Assembly (NCBI GenBank): GCA_963773655.1 | Contig: CAVZBX010000002.1 | Location: forward strand, 1 to 64,000 | DNA from: DASSQJ01 sp963773655 | Lineage (GTDB): Bacteria > Actinomycetota > Actinomycetes > Actinomycetales > Dermatophilaceae | Length of the DNA stretch: 64,000 nt | Direction: 5' to 3' | Shown: positions 42,132 through 49,872 of the stretch, in pieces | Numbering within the stretch: position 1 is the first letter of the stretch | How the letters are laid out: the number at the start of each line of letters is the position of its first letter | Notes under the pieces: model-generated | What the model was told of the DNA's origin: nothing | The model's database searches: none | Seen by the model: only the letters and a program-made list of their open reading frames with translations | Translations under genes and position numbers: made by a program

Positions 42132-43499
42132 ATGACCTCGATCCTCTGGCTCCGGCGCGACCTCAGGCGCCGCGACCACCCGGCGCTGCTCGCGGCGCGC
42201 GAGGCAGCGGGCGACGCCGACCTCGTCGTCGCCTTCGTCGTCGACCCGCGCCTCTGGGACGCGGGGGGGCCCGCGCGCCGCGCCTGGCTCGCGGCGAGCC
42301 TCCGGGCCCTCGACGACGACCTCTACGGCACCCTCACCCTCCTCCACGGCGACCCGCGCGAGCGGGTTCCGGAGCTGGCGCGGCGGGTGGGGGCCTCGTC
42401 GGTGCACGTGACCCGGGAGACCACCCCCACGGGCGCCGCCCGCGACCGGGCGGTGGCCCGGCGCCTGCGCGCCGCCGGCGTCGAGTGGGTGGAGACCGGC
42501 ACGCCGTACGCGGTCGGGCCGGGACTGGTCGTCAACGGGTCCGGCGACCCGTACAAGGTCTTCACGCCGTTCGCCAGGGCATGGCGCCGGCACGGGTGGC
42601 CGGCGCCGGCGACCACCCCGCGGCGGCTGCCGCTGCGCCATGCCCGCAACGACGCGGCCGCGACGGCGGCGCTCGACGACGCCCTGGCCGCACCGGGGCT
42701 GCCGGAGCTGCCCGAGCCGGGTGAGGAGCCGGCGCTGCGGCGCTGGCGGCACTTCCGCGACGAGCTCGTCACCGACTACGACGAGGACCGGGACCGGCCC
42801 GACCTCGACGGCACCTCCCGGATGTCGCCCTACCTCAAGCTCGGTGTCGTCCACCCCCGCACCCTCCTCGCCGACCTCGCCGGGGAGCGGGGGAAGGGCG
42901 CGGTCACGTACACCGACGAGCTGGCCTGGCGGGAGTTCTACGCCGACGTGCTGCACCACAACCCGCGCAGCGCCTGGCACGACCTGCGGCCGGTGCTGTC
43001 GGGCATGCGCTACGACGAGCCCACCGACGCCGTCGAGGCGTGGAAGGCCGGGCGCACCGGCTACCCGGTGGTGGACGCGGGGATGCGGCAGCTGCTCGCC
43101 GAGGGGTGGATGCACAACCGGGTGCGGATGATCACCGCGAGCTTCCTCACCAAGGACCTGCACGTCTGGTGGCCGGTCGGCGCCCGGCACTTCCTCGACC
43201 ACCTCGTCGACGGCGACCTCGCGTCCAACAACCACGGCTGGCAGTGGGTGGCGGGCACCGGCACCGACGCCTCCCCGTACTTCCGGGTCTTCAACCCGGT
43301 GAGCCAGGGGGAACGATTCGATCCCGACGGCGGCTACGTGCGCCGATGGGTGCCCGAGCTGCGGCACCTCTCCGGCAAGGCCGTGCACCAGCCGTGGGAG
43401 CACGAGGACGGCTACGCGCACGGGTACCCCGAGCGGATCGTCGACCACGCCGAGGAGCGACGGGAGGCCCTCGACCGCTACCGCGGCGTGTCCGGCTGA
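42132..43499 (+). CDS. phr: deoxyribodipyrimidine photolyase (class I CPD/cryptochrome family)
   Basis: 455 residues. N-terminal antenna-binding alpha/beta domain (ILWLRRDLRRRDHPALLAA... VTRETTPTGAARDRAVA), then the FAD domain: SRMSPYLKLGVVHPRTLL, ELAWREFYADVLHHNP, AWKAGRTGYPVVDAGMRQLLAEGWMHNRVRM, SFLTKDLHVWW, LASNNHGWQWVAGTGTDASPYFRVFNP. These are the conserved substrate and FAD contacts of CPD photolyases, which split UV-made pyrimidine dimers with blue light. It ends the predicted CarH-controlled unit and is closed by a 12-bp-stem terminator. Confidence 0.95.
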   Translation: MTSILWLRRDLRRRDHPALLAAREAAGDADLVVAFVVDPRLWDAGGPARRAWLAASLRALDDDLYGTLTLLHGDPRERVPELARRVGASSVHVTRETTPTGAARDRAVARRLRAAGVEWVETGTPYAVGPGLVVNGSGDPYKVFTPFARAWRRHGWPAPATTPRRLPLRHARNDAAATAALDDALAAPGLPELPEPGEEPALRRWRHFRDELVTDYDEDRDRPDLDGTSRMSPYLKLGVVHPRTLLADLAGERGKGAVTYTDELAWREFYADVLHHNPRSAWHDLRPVLSGMRYDEPTDAVEAWKAGRTGYPVVDAGMRQLLAEGWMHNRVRMITASFLTKDLHVWWPVGARHFLDHLVDGDLASNNHGWQWVAGTGTDASPYFRVFNPVSQGERFDPDGGYVRRWVPELRHLSGKAVHQPWEHEDGYAHGYPERIVDHAEERREALDRYRGVSG

Positions 43500-43591
43500 T
43501 TCCCGGTGGGGTCGGCATCGCGGTGACGCCGTCGTCGGTGACCGGAGCAACCGGTGCCGGGGCCCCGGTTGCCCCGGGCCGGCCCGAAGAC

Positions 43592-43625
43592 GCGTGGGGC
43601 CGGCCCTCCCGGACCGGCCCCACGC
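43592..43625. terminator. bidirectional hairpin terminator
   Basis: 12-bp perfect stem (43592-43603 with 43614-43625), 10-nt loop, between the convergent photolyase and Ig-repeat genes. Confidence 0.7.
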
Positions 43626-43641
43626 ATTCAGTGCCTACGGG

Positions 43642-45186
43642 TCACTTGAGCATGAACTTCGCCGAGCTGGTGGACCCGTCCTGGGTGGTCATCGTCGCGC
43701 GGTAGCACGTTCCCGCCTTCTTCGGGGTCTGCCAGTTCTGGACGAACTGGGCACCCGTGGTGTCGTACCGCAGTGAGGTGCCGCCGGTCGTCGCGAGCTC
43801 TTCGATGGCGTCCTGCGGCTCGTTCGTCGAGCAGTTGACCTGCTGGACGGAGAACGCCTTCACGGCGTTGGTGGACGTCAGCTCCGTCGAGCCCGAGAAC
43901 ACCCGGAACTTCAGCGGCACGGTGGAACCGTTCTTCACGGTGTTCCACACGCCGTTGAGGTCGACCGGCTTGAAGAACCCGTCGAGTGTCCACGCGGAGA
44001 TGGGGAAGGTCGTCGTCCCTGTGCGCTCGAGGTGGTTGTCGTCGCCCGGGTAGGTCGCGCTGGCCGTCGCGTCTCCGACCGCCTCGTTGTTCTAGAACGT
44101 CACGGGGGTCACGGCCTCGTCGAGACCGCCGGCCCCGGTGGCCCGGGCGGTGCACGCCGGGGTGATCGGTGAGCCGGTGAAGTAGTACGGCCCGTCGGGG
44201 CAGCTCACGGTCACGGTGGTCGGCGCCTTGTCGATGGTGAACGTGGCCGAGCCGGACGACGGCTCGTGGTTGACATCGCCGCCGTAGAAGGCTTCGGCGC
44301 CGGCGGTGCCGGCGTAGGTGTTCCCGTCGTACGAGACCTCGAGCGTCTCCGAGAGGCCGCCTGCGCCGATCACGGTCGCCGTGCACGGGGTGAAGGGTGA
44401 GTCGGAGTAGACGAACGGCCCCGCCTCGCAGGTGACGGTCGTCGTCGAGCCCGCCTTCGCGATGAGGAACGACGTGGTGTCGCTGCTTCCCTCGTGGGTG
44501 TCGTCACCGGCGTACGTCGCGGTGACCGCCACCGGACCCGAGCTCGTGTTCGCGCCGTAGGAGATCGTCGGCGTCGCGGTGAAGCCGCCGTCGCCCGTCG
44601 TCGCCGCGGTGCACGGCGTCAGCGCCGAGCCGTCGTAAGTGACGGACGTCGGACAGGTGAGCGTCGTCGTCGTCGCCGTCTTCACCGGCGCACACGACCC
44701 CGTGGTCCACGAGACGGTCAGGTTCGCGCTCCTGATGAGCGAGGCGCCGCTGCCGTTGACCCCGGTGCCGGCGAAGGTGACGGTTCCCGAGCCGGCTCCC
44801 GCGGTGGACGACGTGACGGTGACAGTGACCCGCACCTTCGCGCTGTCGGTGTTCTGGGCCAGCGCGGACCAGTCGGGCGGGATCGCGATGTCTCCAGCGG
44901 TCCCGGACGGGACCCCGACCTCGAGGGGCGCTGCGGTGGACGCGGTGACGTCGACCGTCGACCCGTTGCCGAAGGCGTTCGTCCCGGAGCCGTTCTTGTT
45001 CACCCAGACGTCGACCGTGCGGGTCGCGGGGACACCGCAGGCCACGGTGCCGAGCTCCAGCGCCGTCTGGCTTCCTGCTGTCAGTGTGTCGGCGTCGACG
45101 TTGATGTTGTCGGCGTGCGCCGCAACGGCGCCGACGACGAGGGTCGCCGCGGACGCGGCCGCGACGAGTGCTGATCGGATACGCAT
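43642..45186 (-). pseudogene. secreted Ig-like-repeat protein gene with in-frame amber codon
   Basis: One continuous frame of 515 codons broken only by TAG at 44092-44094 (codon 365). Start ATG 45186 with AGGGGA; signal peptide to AHADNINVD. Then an N-terminal domain (to ~residue 165) and three ~72-residue Ig-like repeats, each with a cysteine pair: TLTCPTS...LTPCTAATTGDGG, TVTCEAG...FTPCTATVIGAGG, TVSCPDG...ITPACTARATGAGG, each ending in ATYAGDDTHE, AFYGGDVNHE or ATYPGDDNHLE. The TAG lies in the third repeat at the place of Asp/Gly in SYDGN or SYGAN. The frame then continues with intact repeat sequence and a ~115-residue C-terminal domain. Function unknown; cell-surface or adhesive role plausible. 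The stop may be a mutation or an error. Confidence 0.8.
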
Positions 45187-45316
45187 GACTGTTCCCCTGC
45201 AGTAAGTGGATGGTGACCTCGGTGGCGGTCTCGCACCGGTCGCTGTCACCGTAGGGAGGCGCCGACGGCACCGTCGGGGGAACGGGGCACCCGGGGCGTT
45301 GAGATCTCTCAACACC

Positions 45317-46009
45317 TCAGGCCGGGCCGGGGCCGCTCCGCACCAGCCGCACCGCCGACTCCCGGTCGGGGACGCGCAGCTTCCTCAGGACCGCCCGCAC
45401 GTGGGTGCGCACCGTGACCGGGGCCACGAACATCGCGGCGGCGATCTGCTCCGTGCTGCGGCCCGCCACCAGGTGGTCGAGCACCTCGGCCTCCCGCTCC
45501 GTGAGCCGCGCCGTGCCGGGCCGGGACCGCAGGCTGAACCGCCGCGGGGCCTCGGCGCGGAACTGCTCGATCACCCTGCGCACCAGCCAGGCCGGCATCG
45601 CGCCCTCACCGCGTGCCACCCCCGCCAGCGCTTCCTGCAACCGCGCCGGGTCCAGGTCCTTGAGGAGGTAGCCGGACGCTCCCGCGCGAAGGGCCCCGAA
45701 CAGGTCCTCGTCGTCACGGGAGGCGGTGAGCATGACGACCGCGACCTCGGGGTGCTGCTGGGTGATCTCGAAAGCGGCCAGGACGCCGTACCCGGGCATG
45801 CGGACGTCGAGCAGGGCCACGTCGACCCCATCGCCTCGCACGGCCTGCGCCACGGCGGCCACCGCCCCGGGGGCGTCGGCGGCCTCCCCGACGACCTGAC
45901 ACCCGCCGGCCTCGAGCGCATCGCGCACCCAGCCCCGGGTGGCGGCGTGGTCGTCGGCGACGACCACCCGGAGGGCCGCTCGCCCGTCGTCCGTGCCGGA
46001 CCTCGCCAT
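45317..46009 (-). CDS. NarL/LuxR-type response regulator
   Basis: 230 residues. Receiver domain: acidic VVVADDHAA near residue 17, phospho-acceptor Asp in ALLDVRMPGYG, then MLTASRDDEDLFGALRAGASGYLLKD with the conserved Lys. LuxR-type helix-turn-helix at the C-terminus (TEREAEVLDHLVAGRSTEQIAAAMF... VRTHVRAVLRKL). Start: ATG 46009 has a strong GGGGAGAGG site; GTG 46039, which overlaps the kinase stop by GTGA, is the alternative. Partner of the histidine kinase just upstream. Its transcription runs toward the Ig-repeat gene, a possible target. Confidence 0.92.
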   Translation of the reverse strand: MARSGTDDGRAALRVVVADDHAATRGWVRDALEAGGCQVVGEAADAPGAVAAVAQAVRGDGVDVALLDVRMPGYGVLAAFEITQQHPEVAVVMLTASRDDEDLFGALRAGASGYLLKDLDPARLQEALAGVARGEGAMPAWLVRRVIEQFRAEAPRRFSLRSRPGTARLTEREAEVLDHLVAGRSTEQIAAAMFVAPVTVRTHVRAVLRKLRVPDRESAVRLVRSGPGPA

Positions 46010-46035
46010 CGTCCCCGCCTCTCCCCGCTCCCCGC

Positions 46036-47469
46036 TCACCAGCCGACCGTCACCGTCGTGCCTCCCCCGGGGGCGGACTCGACGGCCAGACTGCCACCCA
46101 CTGCGGCGGCGCGGTCACGCATGCTGGTCAGCCCGTACCCGCCGCGACCTCCGCCGGCCGACCGCAGGGCCGGGTCGAAGCCGACCCCGTCGTCGGTGAC
46201 GGTGAGCTCGCGCCTCGTCGGCGCCATTCTGGCGCCTCGTCCCAGGGAGATGTGGACGGAGTGCGCACGTCCGTGCCTCACCGCGTTGCGGACCGCCTCC
46301 CCGACGATCCGCAGCAGCTGTTCAGCGGCGTCGGGTGTGGGGTCGTCGAGGCCGTCGTCCACGTGGTCGACCGTGACCGGCACGTCGTACCGCACCGCCA
46401 GGTCGGCGGCCATCCCGTGGAGCTCGACGACGAAGGACCGCCGCTCCTCGCGGTCAAGGGCGTCGATGGCCCGCCGGCCCTCGTCCAGCGCCCTCAGCGA
46501 CGCGTCCTCGATCCGGGCCAGGGTGCGCACGTCCCCCGCTCCGTCGGCCCCGGTTCGTGCCAGCGCGAGGATGTAGGTCAGCTCCTGGGTCATCCCGTCG
46601 TGCAGCTCGCGGGCGATCCGGCGCCGCTCGTCGAGCACGGCGGTCCGGGTGCGCAACCGCCAGTAGCCCTCGATCTCCCGGAGGGCGCCGACGAGCAGGC
46701 AGCCGTAGAAGCCGGCCCGCAGCGCGTCACCGGTGTAGACGACGTCCGAGAGCAGCGACGGGTAGACGAGATAGTGCACCCGGGCGAACGCCGCAAGGAT
46801 CGCTCCCGCCGCCAGCCACCGGGTGAGGTCGTCGGCCCCGGCGAGCGCGCGCCGAGCCAGCACCACGGCGGCCGTCGCGAGGAGGACCACCCCTGCAGCC
46901 TGGGCCACGACCACGGCCGGGTGCATCTCCAGCGCCGGCGCTGCGGTGTCGACGTCCCCCGCCGCGTCGCGCACGGGCGACGGCAGTGCCCCGACGTGGA
47001 GAGCCACGCCGCTGCCCACGACGAGGAGGGCCAGGACCGTCTGCAGCGCGGATGCCCGGCCGACGGTCACCCGGACGCTCGGCCGGGTGACGGCGGAGGC
47101 GCACAGCAGCCCCGAACCGAGCAGCCGGCCACCGACCGAGGCCCACCGCAGCGTGTCAGCCGCCGCGGACTCGCCGAGCCCCACCGAGACCGCCAACGCG
47201 ACGTTCGCCGCGGCGAGCGCCAGGAGGGCGTCGATGAGCAGCAGCTGGTCGAGGCGACGGTCGGTCCGGTACCGGCCGAGGACGAGCAGGGCCACCAGCA
47301 GGCCGACCAGCACGTTGGCCGTCTCGACCGCCACGTGCAGATGGGGGGCGTGGAACGCGGCGGGAAGCAGGCCGGCGGGGAGCACGACCAGCGTCGTGGC
47401 GAGGCCGGTCGCCGCCGCCGGAAGCACGGGGACCCAGCGACGCCGTGCAGGGGTACGCGAGCCGTGCAC
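46036..47469 (-). CDS. sensor histidine kinase (NarX/DesK-type)
   Basis: 477 residues. N-terminal sensor region with about seven to eight hydrophobic segments (residues ~12-270), then the HisKA_3 box DERRRIARELHDGMTQELTYIL with the phospho-acceptor His, and the ATPase domain: LRIVGEAVRNAVRHGRAHSV (N box), VTDDGVGFDPA (G1), GGYGLTSMRDRAAAVGGSL (G2) and GGGTTVTV. Signal unknown; the polytopic sensor suggests a membrane-associated stimulus. Start GTG 47469 is chosen because the upstream ~95 codons are Pro/Arg-rich shadow; no good ribosome site is visible, so the start is uncertain. Confidence 0.88.
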   Translation of the reverse strand: MHGSRTPARRRWVPVLPAAATGLATTLVVLPAGLLPAAFHAPHLHVAVETANVLVGLLVALLVLGRYRTDRRLDQLLLIDALLALAAANVALAVSVGLGESAAADTLRWASVGGRLLGSGLLCASAVTRPSVRVTVGRASALQTVLALLVVGSGVALHVGALPSPVRDAAGDVDTAAPALEMHPAVVVAQAAGVVLLATAAVVLARRALAGADDLTRWLAAGAILAAFARVHYLVYPSLLSDVVYTGDALRAGFYGCLLVGALREIEGYWRLRTRTAVLDERRRIARELHDGMTQELTYILALARTGADGAGDVRTLARIEDASLRALDEGRRAIDALDREERRSFVVELHGMAADLAVRYDVPVTVDHVDDGLDDPTPDAAEQLLRIVGEAVRNAVRHGRAHSVHISLGRGARMAPTRRELTVTDDGVGFDPALRSAGGGRGGYGLTSMRDRAAAVGGSLAVESAPGGGTTVTVGW

Positions 47470-47746
47470 TACGTGCGGCCACCGGTTGCGGCCCAGGGTG
47501 CTGGCATCGGGCTCCCTCCGTCGGTGGAGGGCAGTCGTCGAACGCAGGCGTGCAGGCGCCGGACCCGGGCCCCCACCGCAACGGACGGCCCGGACTTCCC
47601 TCCGACGGCCCGGCCCTTCCTCCGCTGGTGCGAAGGTTAGCAACCTGACCAGCGAAGATGCGGGGTCGGCTCGGCGTCCTCGCCTCTGGAGCCCAGGCGG
47701 CCGAGGCGGGCGCGTTCGCGGATCCCCGCCCACGCCGGGCAGCCCG
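47470..47746. other. gap between the histidine kinase and the terC riboswitch
   Basis: Divergent upstream region. I see no coding sequence with the usual third-position bias. It should hold the kinase promoter on the minus strand; no clear boxes are visible. A short inverted repeat GGTTAGCAACC lies near 47649-47659. Confidence 0.4.
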
Positions 47747-47752
47747 TACACT
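47747..47752 (+). promoter_or_regulatory. -10 element TACACT upstream of the terC riboswitch
   Basis: TACACT would start RNA near 47758, immediately before the conserved riboswitch core. No clear -35. Confidence 0.5.
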
Positions 47753-47757
47753 GTCGC

Positions 47758-47877
47758 GGACGAGGGGAGTACTTCCCAAGCCCGTCCCGGTCAGTACGGT
47801 CGCCCTGCGGCGGCCCCGGTACGGCGCCGCCCGTGCGGTGAAGGAGACCTCAGGACCGTCAGTCGTGCCCTGAGGAG
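47758..47877 (+). promoter_or_regulatory. yybP-ykoY manganese riboswitch of the terC gene
   Basis: All three conserved blocks of the motif are present in order: GGGGAGTA (47764-47771), GTCAGTACG (47790-47798) and GGAGACCTCA (47843-47852). Such RNAs sense Mn2+ and switch on efflux genes. Downstream, CCTCAGG (47848-47854) can pair with CCTGAGG (47869-47875), which covers the GAGGAG ribosome site (47872-47877). CCTCA belongs to the 3' aptamer strand, so Mn2+ binding should free the ribosome site and turn translation on. Confidence 0.75.
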
Positions 47878-47881
47878 ACCC

Positions 47882-48895
47882 GTGCCCCCGTCCGTCGCCA
47901 CCCTGGCCGCCGCCGCCGACCCCACAGCCGGCACCACGTCCATCGCCACCCCGGTCATCTGGGCGGCCACGATCGCCGGCGTCGTGCTGCTCTTCGTCGG
48001 CGACTTCATCATCACGCGGCGCCCCCACGAGGTCTCGGTCAAGGAGGCCACGGGCTGGTCCGTCTTCTACATCGCCCTGCCCCTGGCGTTCGGCGTCTGG
48101 GTGTGGAGCGCCTTCGGCGGCCAGACCGGCCTGGAGTACTACACCGGGTACCTGGTCGAGAAGTCGCTGTCCGTCGACAACCTCTTCGTCTTCATGCTGC
48201 TCCTGTCCGCCTTCGCGGTGCCGCACGCCCTCCAGCAGCGGGTGCTCCTCATCGGCGTCGCCGGGGCCCTGGTGCTGCGCGGCGTGTTCATCGCCCTCGG
48301 CGCCACCCTGATCGCCTCGTTCTCCTGGGCCTTCCTCCTCTTCGGGGCCATCCTCCTCGTCACCGCCGTCAAGGTGCTGCGCGACGCGATGTCGCACGAG
48401 GACCAGGAGATCGACATCGGCTCGATCCGCGTCGTCCGGGTCATCCGGCGGTTCTGGCCCGTCGTCGACGAGTACCGCGGCACCGCGATGACCGTCCGCG
48501 AGCACGGGCGACGAGCGCTCACCCCGCTCGCGCTCGTCACCGTGGCCATCCTCGCCACCGACGTGGTCTTCGCCGTCGACTCCGTGCCCGCCGTGTACGG
48601 CATCACCGGTGACCCCTACCTCGTCTTCGTCACCAACGCCTTCGCCCTGCTCGGCCTCCGGGCCCTGTACTTCGTCCTCGCCGGGCTGCTCCGGCGGCTG
48701 GTGCACCTGGGCTACGGCCTGGCCGCCATCCTGTTCTTCATCGGCGTGAAGCTCGTCCTGCACTGGGCGCACGGCATCTGGCCGGGGGTCCCGGAGATCC
48801 CGACGCTCGCCTCGCTGGCCGTCATCGTCGTCGTCCTCGCCACCGTCACGATCACCAGCCTCGCCGCCACCCGCACGGAGCGCGCCACGCCCTAG
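47882..48895 (+). CDS. TerC-family membrane protein, probable Mn2+ exporter
   Basis: 337 residues with about nine hydrophobic segments. VVLLFVGDFIITRRPHEVSVKEATGWSVFYIALPLAFG, the acidic EYYTGYLVEKSLSVDNLFVFMLL, FGAILLVTAVKVLRD, and ATDVVFAVDSVPAVYGITGDPYLVFVTNAFALLGLRALYF are family hallmarks, with conserved Asp/Glu residues that could bind metal. TerC/Alx proteins act in tellurium resistance and Mn2+ export; the Mn2+ riboswitch upstream favours the latter. GTG 47882 with GAGGAG 5 nt before. Its TAG stop is part of the -10 box of the next gene. Confidence 0.92.
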   Translation: MPPSVATLAAAADPTAGTTSIATPVIWAATIAGVVLLFVGDFIITRRPHEVSVKEATGWSVFYIALPLAFGVWVWSAFGGQTGLEYYTGYLVEKSLSVDNLFVFMLLLSAFAVPHALQQRVLLIGVAGALVLRGVFIALGATLIASFSWAFLLFGAILLVTAVKVLRDAMSHEDQEIDIGSIRVVRVIRRFWPVVDEYRGTAMTVREHGRRALTPLALVTVAILATDVVFAVDSVPAVYGITGDPYLVFVTNAFALLGLRALYFVLAGLLRRLVHLGYGLAAILFFIGVKLVLHWAHGIWPGVPEIPTLASLAVIVVVLATVTITSLAATRTERATP

Positions 48896-48898
48896 GGT
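48893..48898 (+). promoter_or_regulatory. leaderless-type -10 (TAGGGT) of the mutarotase gene
   Basis: TAGGGT, 6 nt, ATG 48905. The first three bases are the stop codon of the terC gene. Confidence 0.5.
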
Positions 48899-48904
48899 CG
48901 GTCC

Positions 48905-49747
48905 ATGAGCGATGCCGTTCCCACCCCCCACGTCGTCGACCACCCCACCTGCACCGGCAGCCTCCTCGACCACGGAGCGCTGGTCCTCGCGTGGGCGCCC
49001 ACCGGCGCCGCGCCGGTCGTCTGGCAGGCGCCGGGCACGCAGGTCCGGCAGGGGACCCCGCCGCACGCCGGCGTCCCGGTGTGCTGGCCGTGGTTCGGGC
49101 CGGGCCGAGGCCCCGGCACGTGGCCGTCGCACGGCTTCGTGCGCACCGTCGACTGGGAGCTCGTGGAGCGCTCCGAGGACGGCGCCGGTGTCGTGTTCCA
49201 CCAGCGGATGACCTCGGACACGGCCACCTCGCCGCACTTCCCCCATCCCTACCGGCTCGACCTGCGCTCCCGCTTCGGTGCCGCGCTCGAGCTCGAGCTG
49301 ACGACGACGAACACCGGCCCCGAGCCGTTCGACCTCGAGGAGGCGCTGCACGCCTACCTCCACGTCGGTGACGTCCGCCGCATCCACCTCGAGGGGCTCG
49401 ACGGCGCCCCGTACCACGACAAGACGACCGACCGTGACGAGCGGCAGGAGGGCGAGGTGACCGTCACGGGCGAGACCGACCGGGTGTACCGCACCGACGC
49501 CCCGGTCACCGTCGTCGACCCGGTGCTCGGCCGGCGGCTGCGCGTCACGACCACCGGCGCCGCCGACCGGGTCGTCTGGAACCCGTGGGATGAGCTGGCA
49601 CGCACCCTCGACGACGTCGAGGACGCCTGGCCGGGCTTCGTCTGCGTCGAGGGCGGCAACGTGCTGGCGGACGCCGTGTCGGTGGAGCCGGGCGCCTCGC
49701 GGACGATGACGTACCGCGTCGAGGTCCTTCCCGACGACGTGGGCTGA
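48905..49747 (+). CDS. D-hexose-6-phosphate mutarotase (YeaD-like aldose epimerase)
   Basis: 280 residues. Interconverts the alpha and beta forms of glucose-6-phosphate-type sugars. GTQVRQGTPPHAGVPVCWPWFGPG near residues 44-68 and PSHGFVRTVDWELVE carry the conserved His/Arg pair of the family; LEEALHAYLHVGDVRRIHLEGLDGAPYHDK near 143-172, RVVWNPW near 226 and the C-terminal FVCVEGGNVL supply the other conserved residues including the catalytic Glu. Start supported by TAGGGT-6-ATG. Independent of terC, whose stop is shared by its -10 box. A perfect 10-bp hairpin follows. Confidence 0.92.
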   Translation: MSDAVPTPHVVDHPTCTGSLLDHGALVLAWAPTGAAPVVWQAPGTQVRQGTPPHAGVPVCWPWFGPGRGPGTWPSHGFVRTVDWELVERSEDGAGVVFHQRMTSDTATSPHFPHPYRLDLRSRFGAALELELTTTNTGPEPFDLEEALHAYLHVGDVRRIHLEGLDGAPYHDKTTDRDERQEGEVTVTGETDRVYRTDAPVTVVDPVLGRRLRVTTTGAADRVVWNPWDELARTLDDVEDAWPGFVCVEGGNVLADAVSVEPGASRTMTYRVEVLPDDVG

Positions 49748-49783
49748 CCTGCGGAGTCGCCCGGGTAAAGGGCTGGCAAAGAA

Positions 49784-49818
49784 TCGCCGCGGGGGTCTGG
49801 CGCGGTGGCCCGCGGCGA
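49784..49818 (+). terminator. hairpin between the mutarotase and amylase genes
   Basis: 10-bp perfect stem (49784-49793 with 49809-49818), 15-nt loop, directly before TACGTT (49821-49826), the likely -10 of the amylase gene. It may terminate the mutarotase mRNA or act as an operator. Confidence 0.5.
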
Positions 49819-49872
49819 CCTACGTTTCCTGTGACGAGGGTCACCACCGCCGCTGGTCCGAGGGAGTCCACG

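Noticed and set aside
44092..44094. Recoding of TAG (for example pyrrolysine)
   Set aside because: No PylRS, tRNA-Pyl or special context is visible, and other genes here use TAG as a normal stop (12286-12288, 48893-48895).
49762..49786. MalR/LacI-type operator near GGGCTGGCAAAGAATCG before the amylase gene
   Set aside because: No clean palindrome; the only convincing symmetry there is the GC hairpin at 49784-49818.
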